Shown: positions 8,910 to 17,675, counted from the stretch's first letter. The stretch is 64,000 nt of DNA from Clostridia bacterium (GCA_017437005.1 JAFSBZ010000023.1:37903-101902), one strand, 5' to 3'. The notes: generated by a model from the letters alone, not told the origin. Made by a program: numbers and translations.

Positions 8910-10040
8910 ATGTATAAATTAATAAGTGATAAAAACGGCGGTCGTCGAGGCGAGTTTGTAACCAATCGTGGCACTGTACAAACACCTGCTTTTATGAACG
9001 TTGCAACTGCGGGTGCAATAAAAGGTGCATTATCTGCAGAAGACCTGAAAAATATTGGTTGTCAGGTAATGTTAAGTAACACATATCATTTACACGTTCG
9101 CCCAGGTGACGAGGTTATACGTGATTGCGGTGGACTTCACAAATTTACTACTTGGGATGGACCAATACTTACCGATAGTGGCGGTTTTCAGGTTTTTTCA
9201 CTTGCATCACTTCGCAAAATTGAAGAAGAGGGCGTGACCTTTGCAAGCCATGTTGATGGTAAACGTATTTTTATGGGACCGGAAGAGAGTATGCAAATTC
9301 AGTCAAATCTTGGTTCTACAATAGCAATGGCTTTTGACGAGTGTGTCGAAAACCCTGCTGAGTACAGTTATTCTAAAGCATCTTGTGAACGAACAACACG
9401 GTGGCTAAAACGCTGTAAAGACAAAATGCAACAGCTTAACTCACTTGAAAATACAATTAATCGTGAGCAAATGCTTTTTGGTATAAATCAGGGTTGTACC
9501 TATAATGATTTACGTATTAACCATATGAAAGAAATTGCCGACCTTGATTTAGATGGTTATGCTATAGGCGGCTTGGCTGTTGGAGAGCCTGCCGAGGTTA
9601 TGTATGACGTTATTGAGAATGTAACCCCACATATGCCGCAAAATAAAATACGTTATTTAATGGGTGTAGGAACGCCTGTTAATATTCTTAATGCCGTAGA
9701 GCGCGGTGTTGACCTTTTTGACTGCGTAATGCCAAGTCGCAATGCACGCCATGGTCATTTGTTTACATCAAAGGGCATTATAAATATCAACAATAAAAAG
9801 TACGAGTACGATATGACTCCTATTGATGAAAATTGCGGTTGTCCCGTTTGTCAGCGCTATAGCAAGGCATATATTCGTCATTTGCTTAAAAGTTCCGAAA
9901 TGCTTTCGCAAAGACTACTTGTTATGCATAATTTATGGTTTTATAATAATCTTATGACAGATATTAGAAATGCATTAGATGAAGGCAGATTTGCTGAATT
10001 TAAGGCAGAAAAAGAAAAAATACTTGGAAATCGTATTTAA
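8910..10040 (+). CDS. tgt: Queuine/preQ1 tRNA-guanine transglycosylase
   Basis: A 376-aa TIM-barrel enzyme exchanging guanine for preQ1 at tRNA position 34. The active-site loop GPILTDSGGFQVFSL, the nucleophile region DLFDCVMPSRNARHGHLFT and the zinc site CGCPVCQRYSKAYIRHL are intact. It follows queA with an AAGGAG ribosome binding site and completes the last tRNA-modifying steps with it. Confidence 0.98.
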   Translation: MYKLISDKNGGRRGEFVTNRGTVQTPAFMNVATAGAIKGALSAEDLKNIGCQVMLSNTYHLHVRPGDEVIRDCGGLHKFTTWDGPILTDSGGFQVFSLASLRKIEEEGVTFASHVDGKRIFMGPEESMQIQSNLGSTIAMAFDECVENPAEYSYSKASCERTTRWLKRCKDKMQQLNSLENTINREQMLFGINQGCTYNDLRINHMKEIADLDLDGYAIGGLAVGEPAEVMYDVIENVTPHMPQNKIRYLMGVGTPVNILNAVERGVDLFDCVMPSRNARHGHLFTSKGIININNKKYEYDMTPIDENCGCPVCQRYSKAYIRHLLKSSEMLSQRLLVMHNLWFYNNLMTDIRNALDEGRFAEFKAEKEKILGNRI

Positions 10041-10062
10041 TTTTTAATTTACAAAATTATCC

Positions 10063-10091
10063 TTGCAATTACGTTGCATATTAGGTATAAT
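10063..10091 (+). promoter_or_regulatory. Promoter of yajC
   Basis: TTGCAA (10063-10068), 17 bp, TATAAT (10086-10091). It gives yajC its own transcription start after tgt. Confidence 0.75.
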
Positions 10092-10125
10092 ACTTTTTGT
10101 TAATATTTTTGGAGGTTTAAAATTT

Positions 10126-10479
10126 ATGAATTTTAATTGGTTAACATTAGAAGGTGCTGCAACTACAGGTAATGCAGCAGCACAAGGCGGCGCAGGCGGT
10201 CTGCTTATGACAGCTCTTCCACTTATAATTATGGTTGCGGCTATGTATTTTCTTATTATTCGTCCTCAGAAAAAGAAGGAAAAGGCTGAAAAGCAAATGC
10301 GTGACAACCTACAGGTTGGCGATGAGATTATAACAATCGGTGGTATCTATGGACGAGTTATTTCTTTAAAAGAAGATGCTATTGTTATTGAATCAAAGAG
10401 TGACCACAGCAAAATGACCATTGCACGTTGGGCTATGCAACAAAATCTTACCGTTCATGATGACACACCCAGCAAATAA
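10126..10479 (+). CDS. yajC: Preprotein translocase subunit YajC
   Basis: A 117-aa protein with one transmembrane helix (about residues 26-46, ending in the family motif FLIIRPQKKK) and a small cytoplasmic beta domain (LQVGDEIITIGGIYGRV). It is the Sec accessory membrane subunit, often placed after queA-tgt as here. The ATG at 10126 has GGAGG ten bases upstream; the earlier in-frame TTG at 10063 is within the -35 promoter element, so it is not the start. Confidence 0.95.
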   Translation: MNFNWLTLEGAATTGNAAAQGGAGGLLMTALPLIIMVAAMYFLIIRPQKKKEKAEKQMRDNLQVGDEIITIGGIYGRVISLKEDAIVIESKSDHSKMTIARWAMQQNLTVHDDTPSK

Positions 10480-10494
10480 TTAAGTAATAAATTA

Positions 10495-10531
10495 TCCCTT
10501 CGCTTGAATAAGATTTAAGCGGAGGGATTTT
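10495..10531 (+). promoter_or_regulatory. Hairpin that ends yajC and contains the next gene's SD
   Basis: An 11-bp stem (10495-10505 with 10517-10527, one G-U pair) is followed by five T residues, like a terminator. Its right arm contains GGAGGG, the ribosome binding site of the gene starting at 10533. It could both reduce read-through and hide the ribosome binding site. Confidence 0.6.
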
Positions 10532-10532
10532 T

Positions 10533-10937
10533 ATGTCTGACGGAATATTTCAAAAAAATACTACAAGCAAAAAATCGGCATATACTTTAGGTGGTGCCGT
10601 TGGAGTACTAACAACGCTTGTTTCAATGCTGTTTTTTGCTGCAATAATTTTATTTTTAAATATAGATCGCGCTTATGCTGCGCCGTTTGCATCAATAAGT
10701 ATAGCGTTTGGCTGTTTTATAGCAAGCAAAATTACAGCAAAAAAAATCGGTGATAAAGGGTATCTTATTGGTTTAATAGTTGGAACGGTAGTGTTTATAA
10801 TCATAACTTTATTATCATTAATATTAGGTGGCAAGCTTTCTATTAATACACTATTTCATTTTGTTATAATTATACTTTCGTCACTATCAGGCGGTATTGT
10901 TGGTGTAAACTCAAATAAAAGTAAAAAATATATATAA
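10533..10937 (+). CDS. TIGR04086-like membrane protein
   Basis: A 134-aa protein with four hydrophobic segments (about 19-43, 49-67, 76-98 and 104-126) and charged termini. Size, topology and position directly after yajC match the TIGR04086 family of Clostridia, which is of unknown function and often sits next to the SCIFF peptide genes. No SCIFF peptide or radical-SAM maturase gene follows here. The family call is from pattern memory and its role is unknown. Confidence 0.65.
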   Translation: MSDGIFQKNTTSKKSAYTLGGAVGVLTTLVSMLFFAAIILFLNIDRAYAAPFASISIAFGCFIASKITAKKIGDKGYLIGLIVGTVVFIIITLLSLILGGKLSINTLFHFVIIILSSLSGGIVGVNSNKSKKYI

Positions 10938-10968
10938 AAAAATACGGCAAAATGCCGTATTTTTTTAT
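10936..10968. terminator. Bidirectional terminator
   Basis: A 9-bp stem AATACGGCA/TGCCGTATT (10941-10961) flanked by an A run on the left and a T run on the right, between two convergent genes. Confidence 0.9.
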
Positions 10969-11513
10969 TGTGTTAACATTTCAATTATTTTTGAATAAAT
11001 TGCCGACGGATTTTCTAAAAATCTTTCGCTTATAAATCGTCCTTGTTCTTCATCGGTTATAAGCAATTTTATTGTAATAAACGGCTTGCCACCGTCTATT
11101 GCTGAACAACTTAAATATGTAGCGCCCTTTTCATGTGTAATTTCAAAAACATTATCCTTTGAATTTTTAAACTTGGCAAACATTTTCATTACAGCCAAGT
11201 ATGCTCTCTCCTTTATTACAGATGAAAGAGAGGCCTTAAGTGTTGAGGCTGTAGTTCTGCCACTATCGGTTATTTGATATATTTGTTCGGTACTATCGGT
11301 TGGTGTAATTTGTCCGCTTGACGAAAGTGAAACGACGGCATCGCTAACCTCAAACGCGTTTGCAAGACCTTCGTAATGTAAAACATTAGCCAACATATCT
11401 ACAGGCACCGGCTCGTTGATAGAGCTTAGTATATAACATATCAAAATTTTAATTTCTGCTGTGCTGAATAGTCCACCGCGTGCAACTCCTGCACCTGATG
11501 CGTTTTTTTCCAT
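10965..11513 (-). CDS. DUF4364-like winged-helix protein
   Basis: A 182-aa protein. The segment FSTAEIKILICYILSSINEP (residues 16-35) followed by two more helices and YQITDSGRTTASTL matches the DUF4364 family of Clostridia, which looks like a winged-helix DNA-binding domain with a C-terminal beta domain. A transcriptional role is inferred from the fold only. ATG at 11513 has AAGGAG upstream; promoter at 11543-11571. Confidence 0.75.
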   Translation of the reverse strand: MEKNASGAGVARGGLFSTAEIKILICYILSSINEPVPVDMLANVLHYEGLANAFEVSDAVVSLSSSGQITPTDSTEQIYQITDSGRTTASTLKASLSSVIKERAYLAVMKMFAKFKNSKDNVFEITHEKGATYLSCSAIDGGKPFITIKLLITDEEQGRFISERFLENPSAIYSKIIEMLTQ

Positions 11514-11542
11514 AAGTCCTTACTCCTTTTATTGTCAAGTAT

Positions 11543-11571
11543 ATTATAAATTGAAATTCTAAAACTTTCAA
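11543..11571 (-). promoter_or_regulatory. Promoter of DUF4364-like gene
   Basis: Reverse strand TTGAAA (11571-11566), 17 bp, TATAAT (11548-11543). Confidence 0.7.
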
Positions 11572-11591
11572 GTATTATTTATAAAACAATG

Positions 11592-11621
11592 TTTACAAAG
11601 TGTGCGCATTTATGATAAAAT
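11592..11621 (+). promoter_or_regulatory. Promoter of GrpB-PPase-Nudix gene
   Basis: TTTACA (11592-11597), 18 bp, TAAAAT (11616-11621), followed by AAGGTGG and the GTG start. Confidence 0.55.
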
Positions 11622-11646
11622 ATAAATAAATCAAGGTGGTGTTTAA

Positions 11647-12927
11647 GTGATAGGGTTAAAACGTGGTACAGTTGCTTTAATTGAACATCAAAGGGAATGG
11701 GAAATTGAAGCAAAAAATACAATTAATATTCTTAAAAATATATTGGGCGATGTTATTTGCAATATTGATCACGTAGGCAGCACAGCAATAAAAACAATCA
11801 AGGCAAAGCCGATTGTTGATATAGCAATCGCTGTAGATGATTTTAATGCAGTTCTTGACAAAAAAGAGCAGTTAAAAAATGCGGGATTTTATTACCGACC
11901 TAATTCAGACCTTGGTGAGCAGTTGTTGTTTGCTTGCGGTAGTTTATATGAGGGCACAGGCGACTTACAAACACACTTTATTCATATTGTAAAAAAGGAT
12001 AGTATGGATTGGATTAACTATATAAATTTCCGTGACTATTTAAATAAAAACCCAAATATCGCAAAACAGTATGAAACCTTGAAACTTTCGCTTGCGGCGA
12101 AAGCTCCTAAAGATAATGGTAGAGAAATGTATCTTAAGGGTAAACATGATTTTATTACTCATACACTTCGCAAGGCTCTTGTTAAATCTTATCTTGGAAA
12201 AAAAGTTAACATTAAAATTGACAGGCCGATAGGTTACGTACATTATAAGGAAAATTATAGTCTTACTTACCCTATAAACTATGGTTATATTCCCGGGGTT
12301 TTTGGTGGTGATGGTGAAGAACTTGACGTTTATTTACTGGGTGTTGACAAGCCTGTGAACGAATATAACGCAAGAATAATTGGTATTGTTCACCGAGAGA
12401 ATGATGTTGAGGACAAGCTTATAGCCGCTCCTGATGGTGTTATTTTTAATCAGGCGCAAATTGCTGAAAATATACATTTTCAAGAAAAGTATTATAAAAC
12501 ATATATCGAGGCAATTTATCAAAGATCGTGCGGTGTTATTGTTTTTAGAACTGTAAACGGTAAAAGGGAATACCTTTGTCTTTTGCAAAATCTTTCGGGT
12601 ACTTACAGTGTGCCTAAAGGACATTTAGAAGCATTTGAAAGCGAAAAAGACTGCGCGCTTCGAGAACTGTTTGAAGAAACCGGCATTAAAGTAAAGCTTA
12701 TTGACGGCTTTAAGAAAGAAATAAATTATGTCTTCCACACAAGTTCGGGCGAAAAAAACAAAACAGTTGCATTGTTTCTTGCCGAATACAACGGCGAGCT
12801 TAATATCGACCACAATGAGATAGTGGGTTATCAATGGCTGAATTCCAAAATGGCAAAACAGATCCTACCAAACGGATGTAGCAAAGTAATTGATGATGTT
12901 GAGATGTTTTTATGCCCCACAATATAA
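11647..12927 (+). CDS. GrpB / inorganic-pyrophosphatase-like / Nudix three-domain fusion
   Basis: A 426-aa fusion. Residues 1-175 are a GrpB-family nucleotidyltransferase-like domain (HVGSTAIKTIKAKPIVDIA). Residues about 185-290 resemble a family I inorganic pyrophosphatase (VNIKIDRPIGYVHY, YPINYGYIPG, GDGEELDVYLLG). Residues 295-426 are a Nudix hydrolase with a perfect Nudix box, G-x5-E-x7-REL-x-EE-x-GI. The GTG start at 11647 has AAGGTGG seven bases upstream. All three parts act on nucleotides or diphosphates, so a role in cleaning or sensing nucleotide derivatives is plausible, but the substrate is unknown. The pyrophosphatase part lacks the full set of family aspartates visible in true enzymes, so it may bind rather than hydrolyse. 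Confidence 0.85.
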   Translation: MIGLKRGTVALIEHQREWEIEAKNTINILKNILGDVICNIDHVGSTAIKTIKAKPIVDIAIAVDDFNAVLDKKEQLKNAGFYYRPNSDLGEQLLFACGSLYEGTGDLQTHFIHIVKKDSMDWINYINFRDYLNKNPNIAKQYETLKLSLAAKAPKDNGREMYLKGKHDFITHTLRKALVKSYLGKKVNIKIDRPIGYVHYKENYSLTYPINYGYIPGVFGGDGEELDVYLLGVDKPVNEYNARIIGIVHRENDVEDKLIAAPDGVIFNQAQIAENIHFQEKYYKTYIEAIYQRSCGVIVFRTVNGKREYLCLLQNLSGTYSVPKGHLEAFESEKDCALRELFEETGIKVKLIDGFKKEINYVFHTSSGEKNKTVALFLAEYNGELNIDHNEIVGYQWLNSKMAKQILPNGCSKVIDDVEMFLCPTI

Positions 12928-13027
12928 AACTTGGGTGCGATGCAGTTAATCGCATTGTTGACTATTTTTTATATGGTTTGATAGGTGTTGAGCTTTATAA
13001 TGTTTAGGACGATTAGGGGTGCGTTGA

Positions 13028-13330
13028 ATGAAAAAAATAAAAATAACCGTTATGCGAAAAGCAAGGTATGACGATTTAATTAAAAAGTATGAAAATCCTA
13101 TTGAGCACGCTTGTGACTTGCAAGAAGGTCAGGTGTTTATTTGCGAAGGATGGCAAAAGCCTGAGGGGTTTTGTGACAGCGCGTGGGATAGTGTCTCGCC
13201 GTTTGTTATGACACTTGCTCACGGTGGTGAGAATTTCTATGATGGATGGATGAAGAACCCGAAATCTGCAATGATTTCTTGTAATGATGGTTTCCGTCCT
13301 GTGAGTTTTTTAATTGAGGTATGCGAATGA
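13028..13330 (+). CDS. TIGR04076-like protein, copy 1
   Basis: A 100-aa protein starting MKKIKITVMRKARYDDLI, with conserved Cys residues in EHACDLQEGQVFICEGW, GFCDSAW and ISCNDGFRPV. This pattern matches the TIGR04076 family of unknown function (from memory). It is 95% identical (five substitutions) to copy 2 at 16803. Most DNA differences are synonymous. It overlaps the start of the receiver-like gene. Confidence 0.75.
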   Translation: MKKIKITVMRKARYDDLIKKYENPIEHACDLQEGQVFICEGWQKPEGFCDSAWDSVSPFVMTLAHGGENFYDGWMKNPKSAMISCNDGFRPVSFLIEVCE

Positions 13331-13635
13331 GAAAATTTAAGCTTTTTGTAGATGATACGCGCGAATTTCCGTCGAGGGATTATGAGTGCTGTAGACTTTT
13401 AAAACACGCTAAGATTTTTTTAGATATTATACAGTTCGACTTTATCACGTTAGATTATAGTCTTTCGGGCGGCGAAACAGGTATAGATATTCTAAACTAT
13501 ATGAAAGCAAATAACATTTTTGTGCCAAATATTAATATTCATAGCAATAATATTTTTGGCAGAGAACAAATGCGAAATTTTTGTAAAGAAAATTTTCCGG
13601 ATTCTAAAATAACAATGAATATGTTACCAAAATAA
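13327..13635 (+). CDS. Receiver-like protein of the cREC family
   Basis: A 102-aa single domain with receiver-like sequence: KLFVDDTRE at the start (acidic pocket), then DFITLDYSLSGGETGIDIL and NINIHSNNIFGREQM. The LDD..D and IHSNN-x-x-G pattern fits the Pfam family called cyclic-phosphate-processing receiver (cREC) rather than a classical phospho-acceptor domain, because the usual conserved Lys is missing. ATG at 13327 overlaps the previous stop (ATGA); an in-frame ATG at 13321 is possible. Role in RNA-end processing is family-level inference. Confidence 0.6.
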   Translation: MRKFKLFVDDTREFPSRDYECCRLLKHAKIFLDIIQFDFITLDYSLSGGETGIDILNYMKANNIFVPNINIHSNNIFGREQMRNFCKENFPDSKITMNMLPK

Positions 13636-13656
13636 AGATAAAAAGGGGAATGAGAA

Positions 13657-14094
13657 ATGATTTATACACCACTTACAAAAAAAGCTCTTAAAATTTCTTT
13701 TAAGGCTCATAAAGATCAGTTTGATAAAAGTTGTATACCGTATGTATATCATCCGTATGAATTAGCATCTCAAATGTCAACCGAAGCTGAAGTTTGTGTT
13801 GCTCTTTTACACGATGTTGTTGAAGACACCGACACGACATTTGAAGATTTAATTAACGAAGGCTTTTGTGATGAAATTATTGATGCTCTTCGTTTGTTGA
13901 CACATAATGATAATACGCCATATATGGATTACGTTCGTAAAATAAAGGAAAATCCAATTGCAAAAAATGTAAAACTTGCCGACCTGAGACACAATAGCAC
14001 CTTAGCACGTCACGACGTTATTACCGATTGGGATTTAAAGCGACAAAATAAGTATAAAACAGCTATAGAAATATTATTGGGAAATCAAGAATGA
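13657..14094 (+). CDS. RelA/SpoT-type HD hydrolase (single domain)
   Basis: A 145-aa HD-domain protein. Metal-binding motifs: YVYHPYELA, ALLHDVVEDTD (HD plus the ED characteristic of ppGpp hydrolases) and VKLADLRHN. Size and motifs resemble small (p)ppGpp pyrophosphohydrolases (MESH1-like) without synthetase or regulatory domains. Preceded by AAGGGGA. Other nucleotide substrates are possible. Confidence 0.8.
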   Translation: MIYTPLTKKALKISFKAHKDQFDKSCIPYVYHPYELASQMSTEAEVCVALLHDVVEDTDTTFEDLINEGFCDEIIDALRLLTHNDNTPYMDYVRKIKENPIAKNVKLADLRHNSTLARHDVITDWDLKRQNKYKTAIEILLGNQE

Positions 14095-14137
14095 TTTTGA
14101 TAGTAATTAAACTATAAGAATATGATGATAAAAAATT

Positions 14138-15142
14138 ATGCCATTAGAAATTGTAAGAAATGATATAACTAAAATGACGGTGGATGCCATTGTTAATGCT
14201 GCCAATGAGTCGCTTTTGGGCGGTGGCGGTGTTGACGGTGCGATTCATTATGTGGCAGGGCCGGAGTTGCTTGCTGAGTGCAAGACTCTTGGTGGTTGCA
14301 AGACCGGTAAGGCAAAGATTACGGGCGGATATAATCTGCCTGCAAAGTATGTGATACATACTGTTGGTCCTATTTATGAGGATGGCAAACACGGAGAAAA
14401 GGCTTTGCTTGAATCTTGCTATCGTGAATCTTTGGCACTTGCGAAGGTACATAACTGTGAAACTGTGGCTTTTCCGCTTATCTCTTCGGGTGTGTATGGA
14501 TATCCGAAAGACCAAGCGTTAAAGGTTGCTATTGATGTTATCAGCGACTTTCTTCTTGAAAACGAGATGAAGGTCTATATCGTCATATTTGATAAGGCGG
14601 CGTACAAAATCAGCGAGAAGCTGTTCTCGGATATCGCCGAATACATAGACGATAATTATGTGGACGAGCATACTGATTACCGTCGTGAAAGTATGCGGAT
14701 GAATGTACCGATGCAAGCATCTATTGGTCTCTTTGAGGCTGACCTATGCGAATGTAAAGCAATGTTGTCTGATGACGATCTTGATGCCAAACTCAAGCAG
14801 ATTGACGAGAGTTTTTCGCAGATGCTTCTCCGCAAGATTGATGAAAAAGGTATGACTGATGCAGAGTGTTATAAGAAAGCGAATATAGACCGCAAACTGT
14901 TCTCGAAAATCCGCAGTGATGTACATTATAAGCCGAGCAAACCTACTGCAATCGCTTTTGCAATCTCGCTTGAACTCACACTTTCCGAAACCGAAGACAT
15001 GCTTAAAAAGGCGAGATTTGCACTTTCTCACAGCAATAAATTCGATATTATAATCGAATACTTTATTAGCAAGGGCAATTACAATATCTTTGAAATCAAC
15101 GAGGCGCTATTTGCCTTTGACCAAAGTCTACTGGGTGCTTAA
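14138..15142 (+). CDS. Macrodomain ADP-ribosyl hydrolase with C-terminal helical domain
   Basis: A 334-aa protein. Residues 1-165 are a MacroD-type macrodomain with [31 protein letters not shown] and [11 protein letters not shown], able to remove ADP-ribose or deacetylate O-acetyl-ADP-ribose. Residues about 215-334 are all-helical; [19 protein letters not shown] looks like a helix-turn-helix of the XRE type followed by [17 protein letters not shown]. No strong Shine-Dalgarno is visible. The C-terminal domain may bind nucleic acid or a partner; this is inference. Richer in G and C than adjacent genes, suggesting separate acquisition. Confidence 0.85.
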   Translation: MPLEIVRNDITKMTVDAIVNAANESLLGGGGVDGAIHYVAGPELLAECKTLGGCKTGKAKITGGYNLPAKYVIHTVGPIYEDGKHGEKALLESCYRESLALAKVHNCETVAFPLISSGVYGYPKDQALKVAIDVISDFLLENEMKVYIVIFDKAAYKISEKLFSDIAEYIDDNYVDEHTDYRRESMRMNVPMQASIGLFEADLCECKAMLSDDDLDAKLKQIDESFSQMLLRKIDEKGMTDAECYKKANIDRKLFSKIRSDVHYKPSKPTAIAFAISLELTLSETEDMLKKARFALSHSNKFDIIIEYFISKGNYNIFEINEALFAFDQSLLGA

Positions 15143-15143
15143 T

Positions 15144-15512
15144 ATGAACCGTGAATTTGTTTTCAAGCTGTGTAAAGAAAGATACGGCACCGAACCCGAT
15201 TATCCCTTTAACGATAAGTATAACTCCGCAGTTCTGCGCCACGGCGATACTCGCAAGTGGTATGGTATAATTCTAAATGTTTCGCCAAATGTTTTTGGGC
15301 TTTCGGGAGAAGAAAAGGTTGACGTTATCAATCTTAAAATCGACCCGATTATGATGGGGTCGTTTTTACAGGAAAAAGGAATTTTTCCTGCCTATCATAT
15401 GTCAAAAACTTGTTGGATATCTGCTTTGCTTGACGGATCTGTCAGCGAAGAAACGTTATCTTTTTTAATTGATGTTAGTTTCGAACTGACCAGTAAAAGA
15501 CGCAAAAAATAG
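15144..15512 (+). CDS. MmcQ/YjbR family protein
   Basis: A 122-aa protein with the family pattern: NREFVFKLCKERYGTEPDYPF, AVLRHGDTRKWYGIIL, DVINLKIDP and YHMSKTCWISALLDGSV. MmcQ/YjbR proteins have a CyaY-like fold and are proposed to bind DNA. The ATG at 15144 directly follows the macrodomain gene stop; an upstream in-frame start at 15090 would run inside that gene. Confidence 0.85.
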   Translation: MNREFVFKLCKERYGTEPDYPFNDKYNSAVLRHGDTRKWYGIILNVSPNVFGLSGEEKVDVINLKIDPIMMGSFLQEKGIFPAYHMSKTCWISALLDGSVSEETLSFLIDVSFELTSKRRKK

Positions 15513-15527
15513 TTTTGGAGCGTAAAA

Positions 15528-16088
15528 ATGAGTGAACTTAAACGCTGTAAATGGTGCAATCTTAAAAACACCGCATACATAAAATACCACGACGAAGAGT
15601 GGGGCGTGCTAAATTTAAATGAGCAGTATTTATTTGAAATGCTGATTTTAGAATCTTTTCAGGCAGGGCTTTCTTGGGAATGTGTGCTTAACAAGCGTGA
15701 GGCTTTCCGCAAAGCATTTGATGGCTTTAATGCCGAAAAGATTGCGGCTTATGACGATGATAAAATTGTCGAGCTTCAAAACAATAAAGATATCATTCGC
15801 AACAAGCTGAAAATTCGGGCTGCGGTAAATAATGCTAAAATCTTTTTGGAAATTCAAAAAGAACACGGCAGTTTCCGCAAGTATCTGAATGCTTTTACAG
15901 GCGAACAGCAGATTATAGAAGTGGACAAAACTACATCGCCTTTATCGGATGCTTTGTCAGCAGACCTTATAAAGCGCGGAATGAAATTTGTGGGCAGTAC
16001 CATAATTTATTCCTATCTGCAGGCAATCGGCGTTATTTACTCGCACGAGGAAGAATGTTTTATGTATAAAGGACGTATGGGTGAATGA
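15528..16088 (+). CDS. tag: DNA-3-methyladenine glycosylase I
   Basis: A 186-aa base-excision enzyme removing 3-methyladenine. Motifs: RCKWC with the first zinc Cys, YHDEEWG, LILESFQAGLSW, and the C-terminal zinc site SHEEEC. Family-typical length. Its last codons overlap the next gene (ATGA), showing coupled translation. Confidence 0.93.
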   Translation: MSELKRCKWCNLKNTAYIKYHDEEWGVLNLNEQYLFEMLILESFQAGLSWECVLNKREAFRKAFDGFNAEKIAAYDDDKIVELQNNKDIIRNKLKIRAAVNNAKIFLEIQKEHGSFRKYLNAFTGEQQIIEVDKTTSPLSDALSADLIKRGMKFVGSTIIYSYLQAIGVIYSHEEECFMYKGRMGE

Positions 16089-16816
16089 AAAATATATACG
16101 AAAAAAGCAAAATCAGGTTTGCTCTTACTTGGATTATTGGTTATGTAATCGGCGCAAGCTGTACCGATGAGTTGTCAAGACTCGTTAATATGGAGAAAAG
16201 CATAACAGTTATTTTTCTTGGTATTATGACGGCGGTCGCTCTTCTTTGGATGAAAAAGAATGACTTGTTTCGTGAGTTTGGTCTTTGTAGAGCAGAGATT
16301 AGCGCTAAAAGACTACTATACTATATTCCACTTATCGTCATTGCATCCTGCAATCTGTGGTTTGGCGTTACTGTAAATTACAAGTGGTACATAACCGCTT
16401 TTTATATTCTCAGTATGATTCTTGTGGGATTATTGGAGGAGATTATTTTCCGCGGTTTCTTATTTAAGGCAATGGCGGAAAATAATTTAAAATCTGCAAT
16501 TATCGTTTCGAGCATTACCTTTGGCATCGGACATTTTGTGAACCTTATAAACGGTAGCGGTGCAGAGCTAATTCCTAATATTTGTCAGGTTGTATCGGCT
16601 ATTGCAATAGGTTATTTGTTTGTGACTTTGTTCTATAAAACGAAGAGCTTGTGGGCGCCGATTATTGCCCATGCCTTTATCAATTCGCTTAGTGCCTTTG
16701 CTGTAGATATTACGAACACTCAGCAAATTATTACGTCCGCCGTTATCTCGGTTATTGCGGTAATTTATGGAACGTTTATATTAAAAAACAGAGGAAAAGT
16801 ATATGAAGAAAATTAA
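16085..16816 (+). CDS. CPBP-family intramembrane metalloprotease
   Basis: A 243-aa membrane protein with about seven hydrophobic helices. The CPBP/Abi signatures are present: EEIIFRGFLFKAM (glutamate pair and Arg), FGIGHFVN and APIIAHAFINS, giving the metal-binding histidines. Related proteins process prenylated proteins or serve in bacteriocin self-immunity; the substrate here is unknown. Overlaps tag by 4 bases and the next gene by 14. Confidence 0.88.
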   Translation: MKNIYEKSKIRFALTWIIGYVIGASCTDELSRLVNMEKSITVIFLGIMTAVALLWMKKNDLFREFGLCRAEISAKRLLYYIPLIVIASCNLWFGVTVNYKWYITAFYILSMILVGLLEEIIFRGFLFKAMAENNLKSAIIVSSITFGIGHFVNLINGSGAELIPNICQVVSAIAIGYLFVTLFYKTKSLWAPIIAHAFINSLSAFAVDITNTQQIITSAVISVIAVIYGTFILKNRGKVYEEN

Positions 16817-17105
16817 GATCACCGTAATGCGAAAAGCACGGTATGATGATTTGATTGAAAAGTTTGAAAACCCGATAGAACACGCTTGCGACTTACAAGA
16901 AGGACAGGTGTTTATATGCGAAGGTTGGCAAAAGCCTGACGGGTTTTGCGACAGTGCGTGGGAGAGCGTTTCGCCGTTTGTTATGACTCTTGCTCACGGT
17001 GGCGAGAATTTCTATGACGGATGGATGAAGAATCCGAAATCTGCAATGATTTCTTGCAATGACGGCTTCCGTCCCGTAAGTTTTTTAATTGAAGTTGTCG
17101 AATGA
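16803..17105 (+). CDS. TIGR04076-like protein, copy 2
   Basis: A 100-aa paralogue of the gene at 13028. It differs at only five positions (K19E, Y21F, E46D, D54E, C99V). The ATG lies inside the end of the CPBP protease gene. The last difference replaces one of the Cys residues. Confidence 0.75.
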   Translation: MKKIKITVMRKARYDDLIEKFENPIEHACDLQEGQVFICEGWQKPDGFCDSAWESVSPFVMTLAHGGENFYDGWMKNPKSAMISCNDGFRPVSFLIEVVE

Positions 17106-17114
17106 GGATAAAAA

Positions 17115-17675
17115 ATGAATAATGAAATTTTTGAAACAATACATAGAAGAATAAAATATATTTGGGAAGAAAAAATTAAAGAAGATTATACTGATGGTTG
17201 GCTTTTAAAGGAAGATACTTTAAAAAATGCATTATATCATCATTTGAGAAATGAATTATCCACCGTTTTTGCCGAAAACAATATTAGAATATTTACTGAA
17301 TTTACAGATGGTGAATTTAAAGGGACTAAAAAACGTCCTGATATGGTTATAGCGACTGTTGATTTTGATAAAGAAGACCACAATGGCTATTACGGCGATG
17401 ATATAAAAGAGTGTCTTGCTGTGATTGAGATTAAATTTAAAAACAAAAATTCAGCAGACACAATTTATGCCGATTATGATAAGTTAAAAGAGTATATAGA
17501 TGCTTTGGGCGTAAAAGCTCATTTGTATATGGCAACAATATGGGAAAGCGAAGATAAACCTACCACATGGATTAGAAAAAACACATCTTGGGCTAAAGGT
17601 AAAGTTACCGAATTAAATGCATCTTATATTATAGGTTCTGATTATGAGCCACAGTTTTATGTTTATGAGCATTAA
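17115..17675 (+). CDS. PD-(D/E)XK nuclease-like hypothetical protein
   Basis: A 186-aa protein of unrecognised family. The segment KRPDMVIATVD ... ECLAVIEIKFKN (about residues 74-117) gives the D-(x)n-E-x-K arrangement of restriction-endonuclease-like folds, followed by a helix (YADYDKLKEYIDAL). No target-recognition or methylase partner is seen. Markedly more AT-rich than its neighbours. Confidence 0.55.
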   Translation: MNNEIFETIHRRIKYIWEEKIKEDYTDGWLLKEDTLKNALYHHLRNELSTVFAENNIRIFTEFTDGEFKGTKKRPDMVIATVDFDKEDHNGYYGDDIKECLAVIEIKFKNKNSADTIYADYDKLKEYIDALGVKAHLYMATIWESEDKPTTWIRKNTSWAKGKVTELNASYIIGSDYEPQFYVYEH

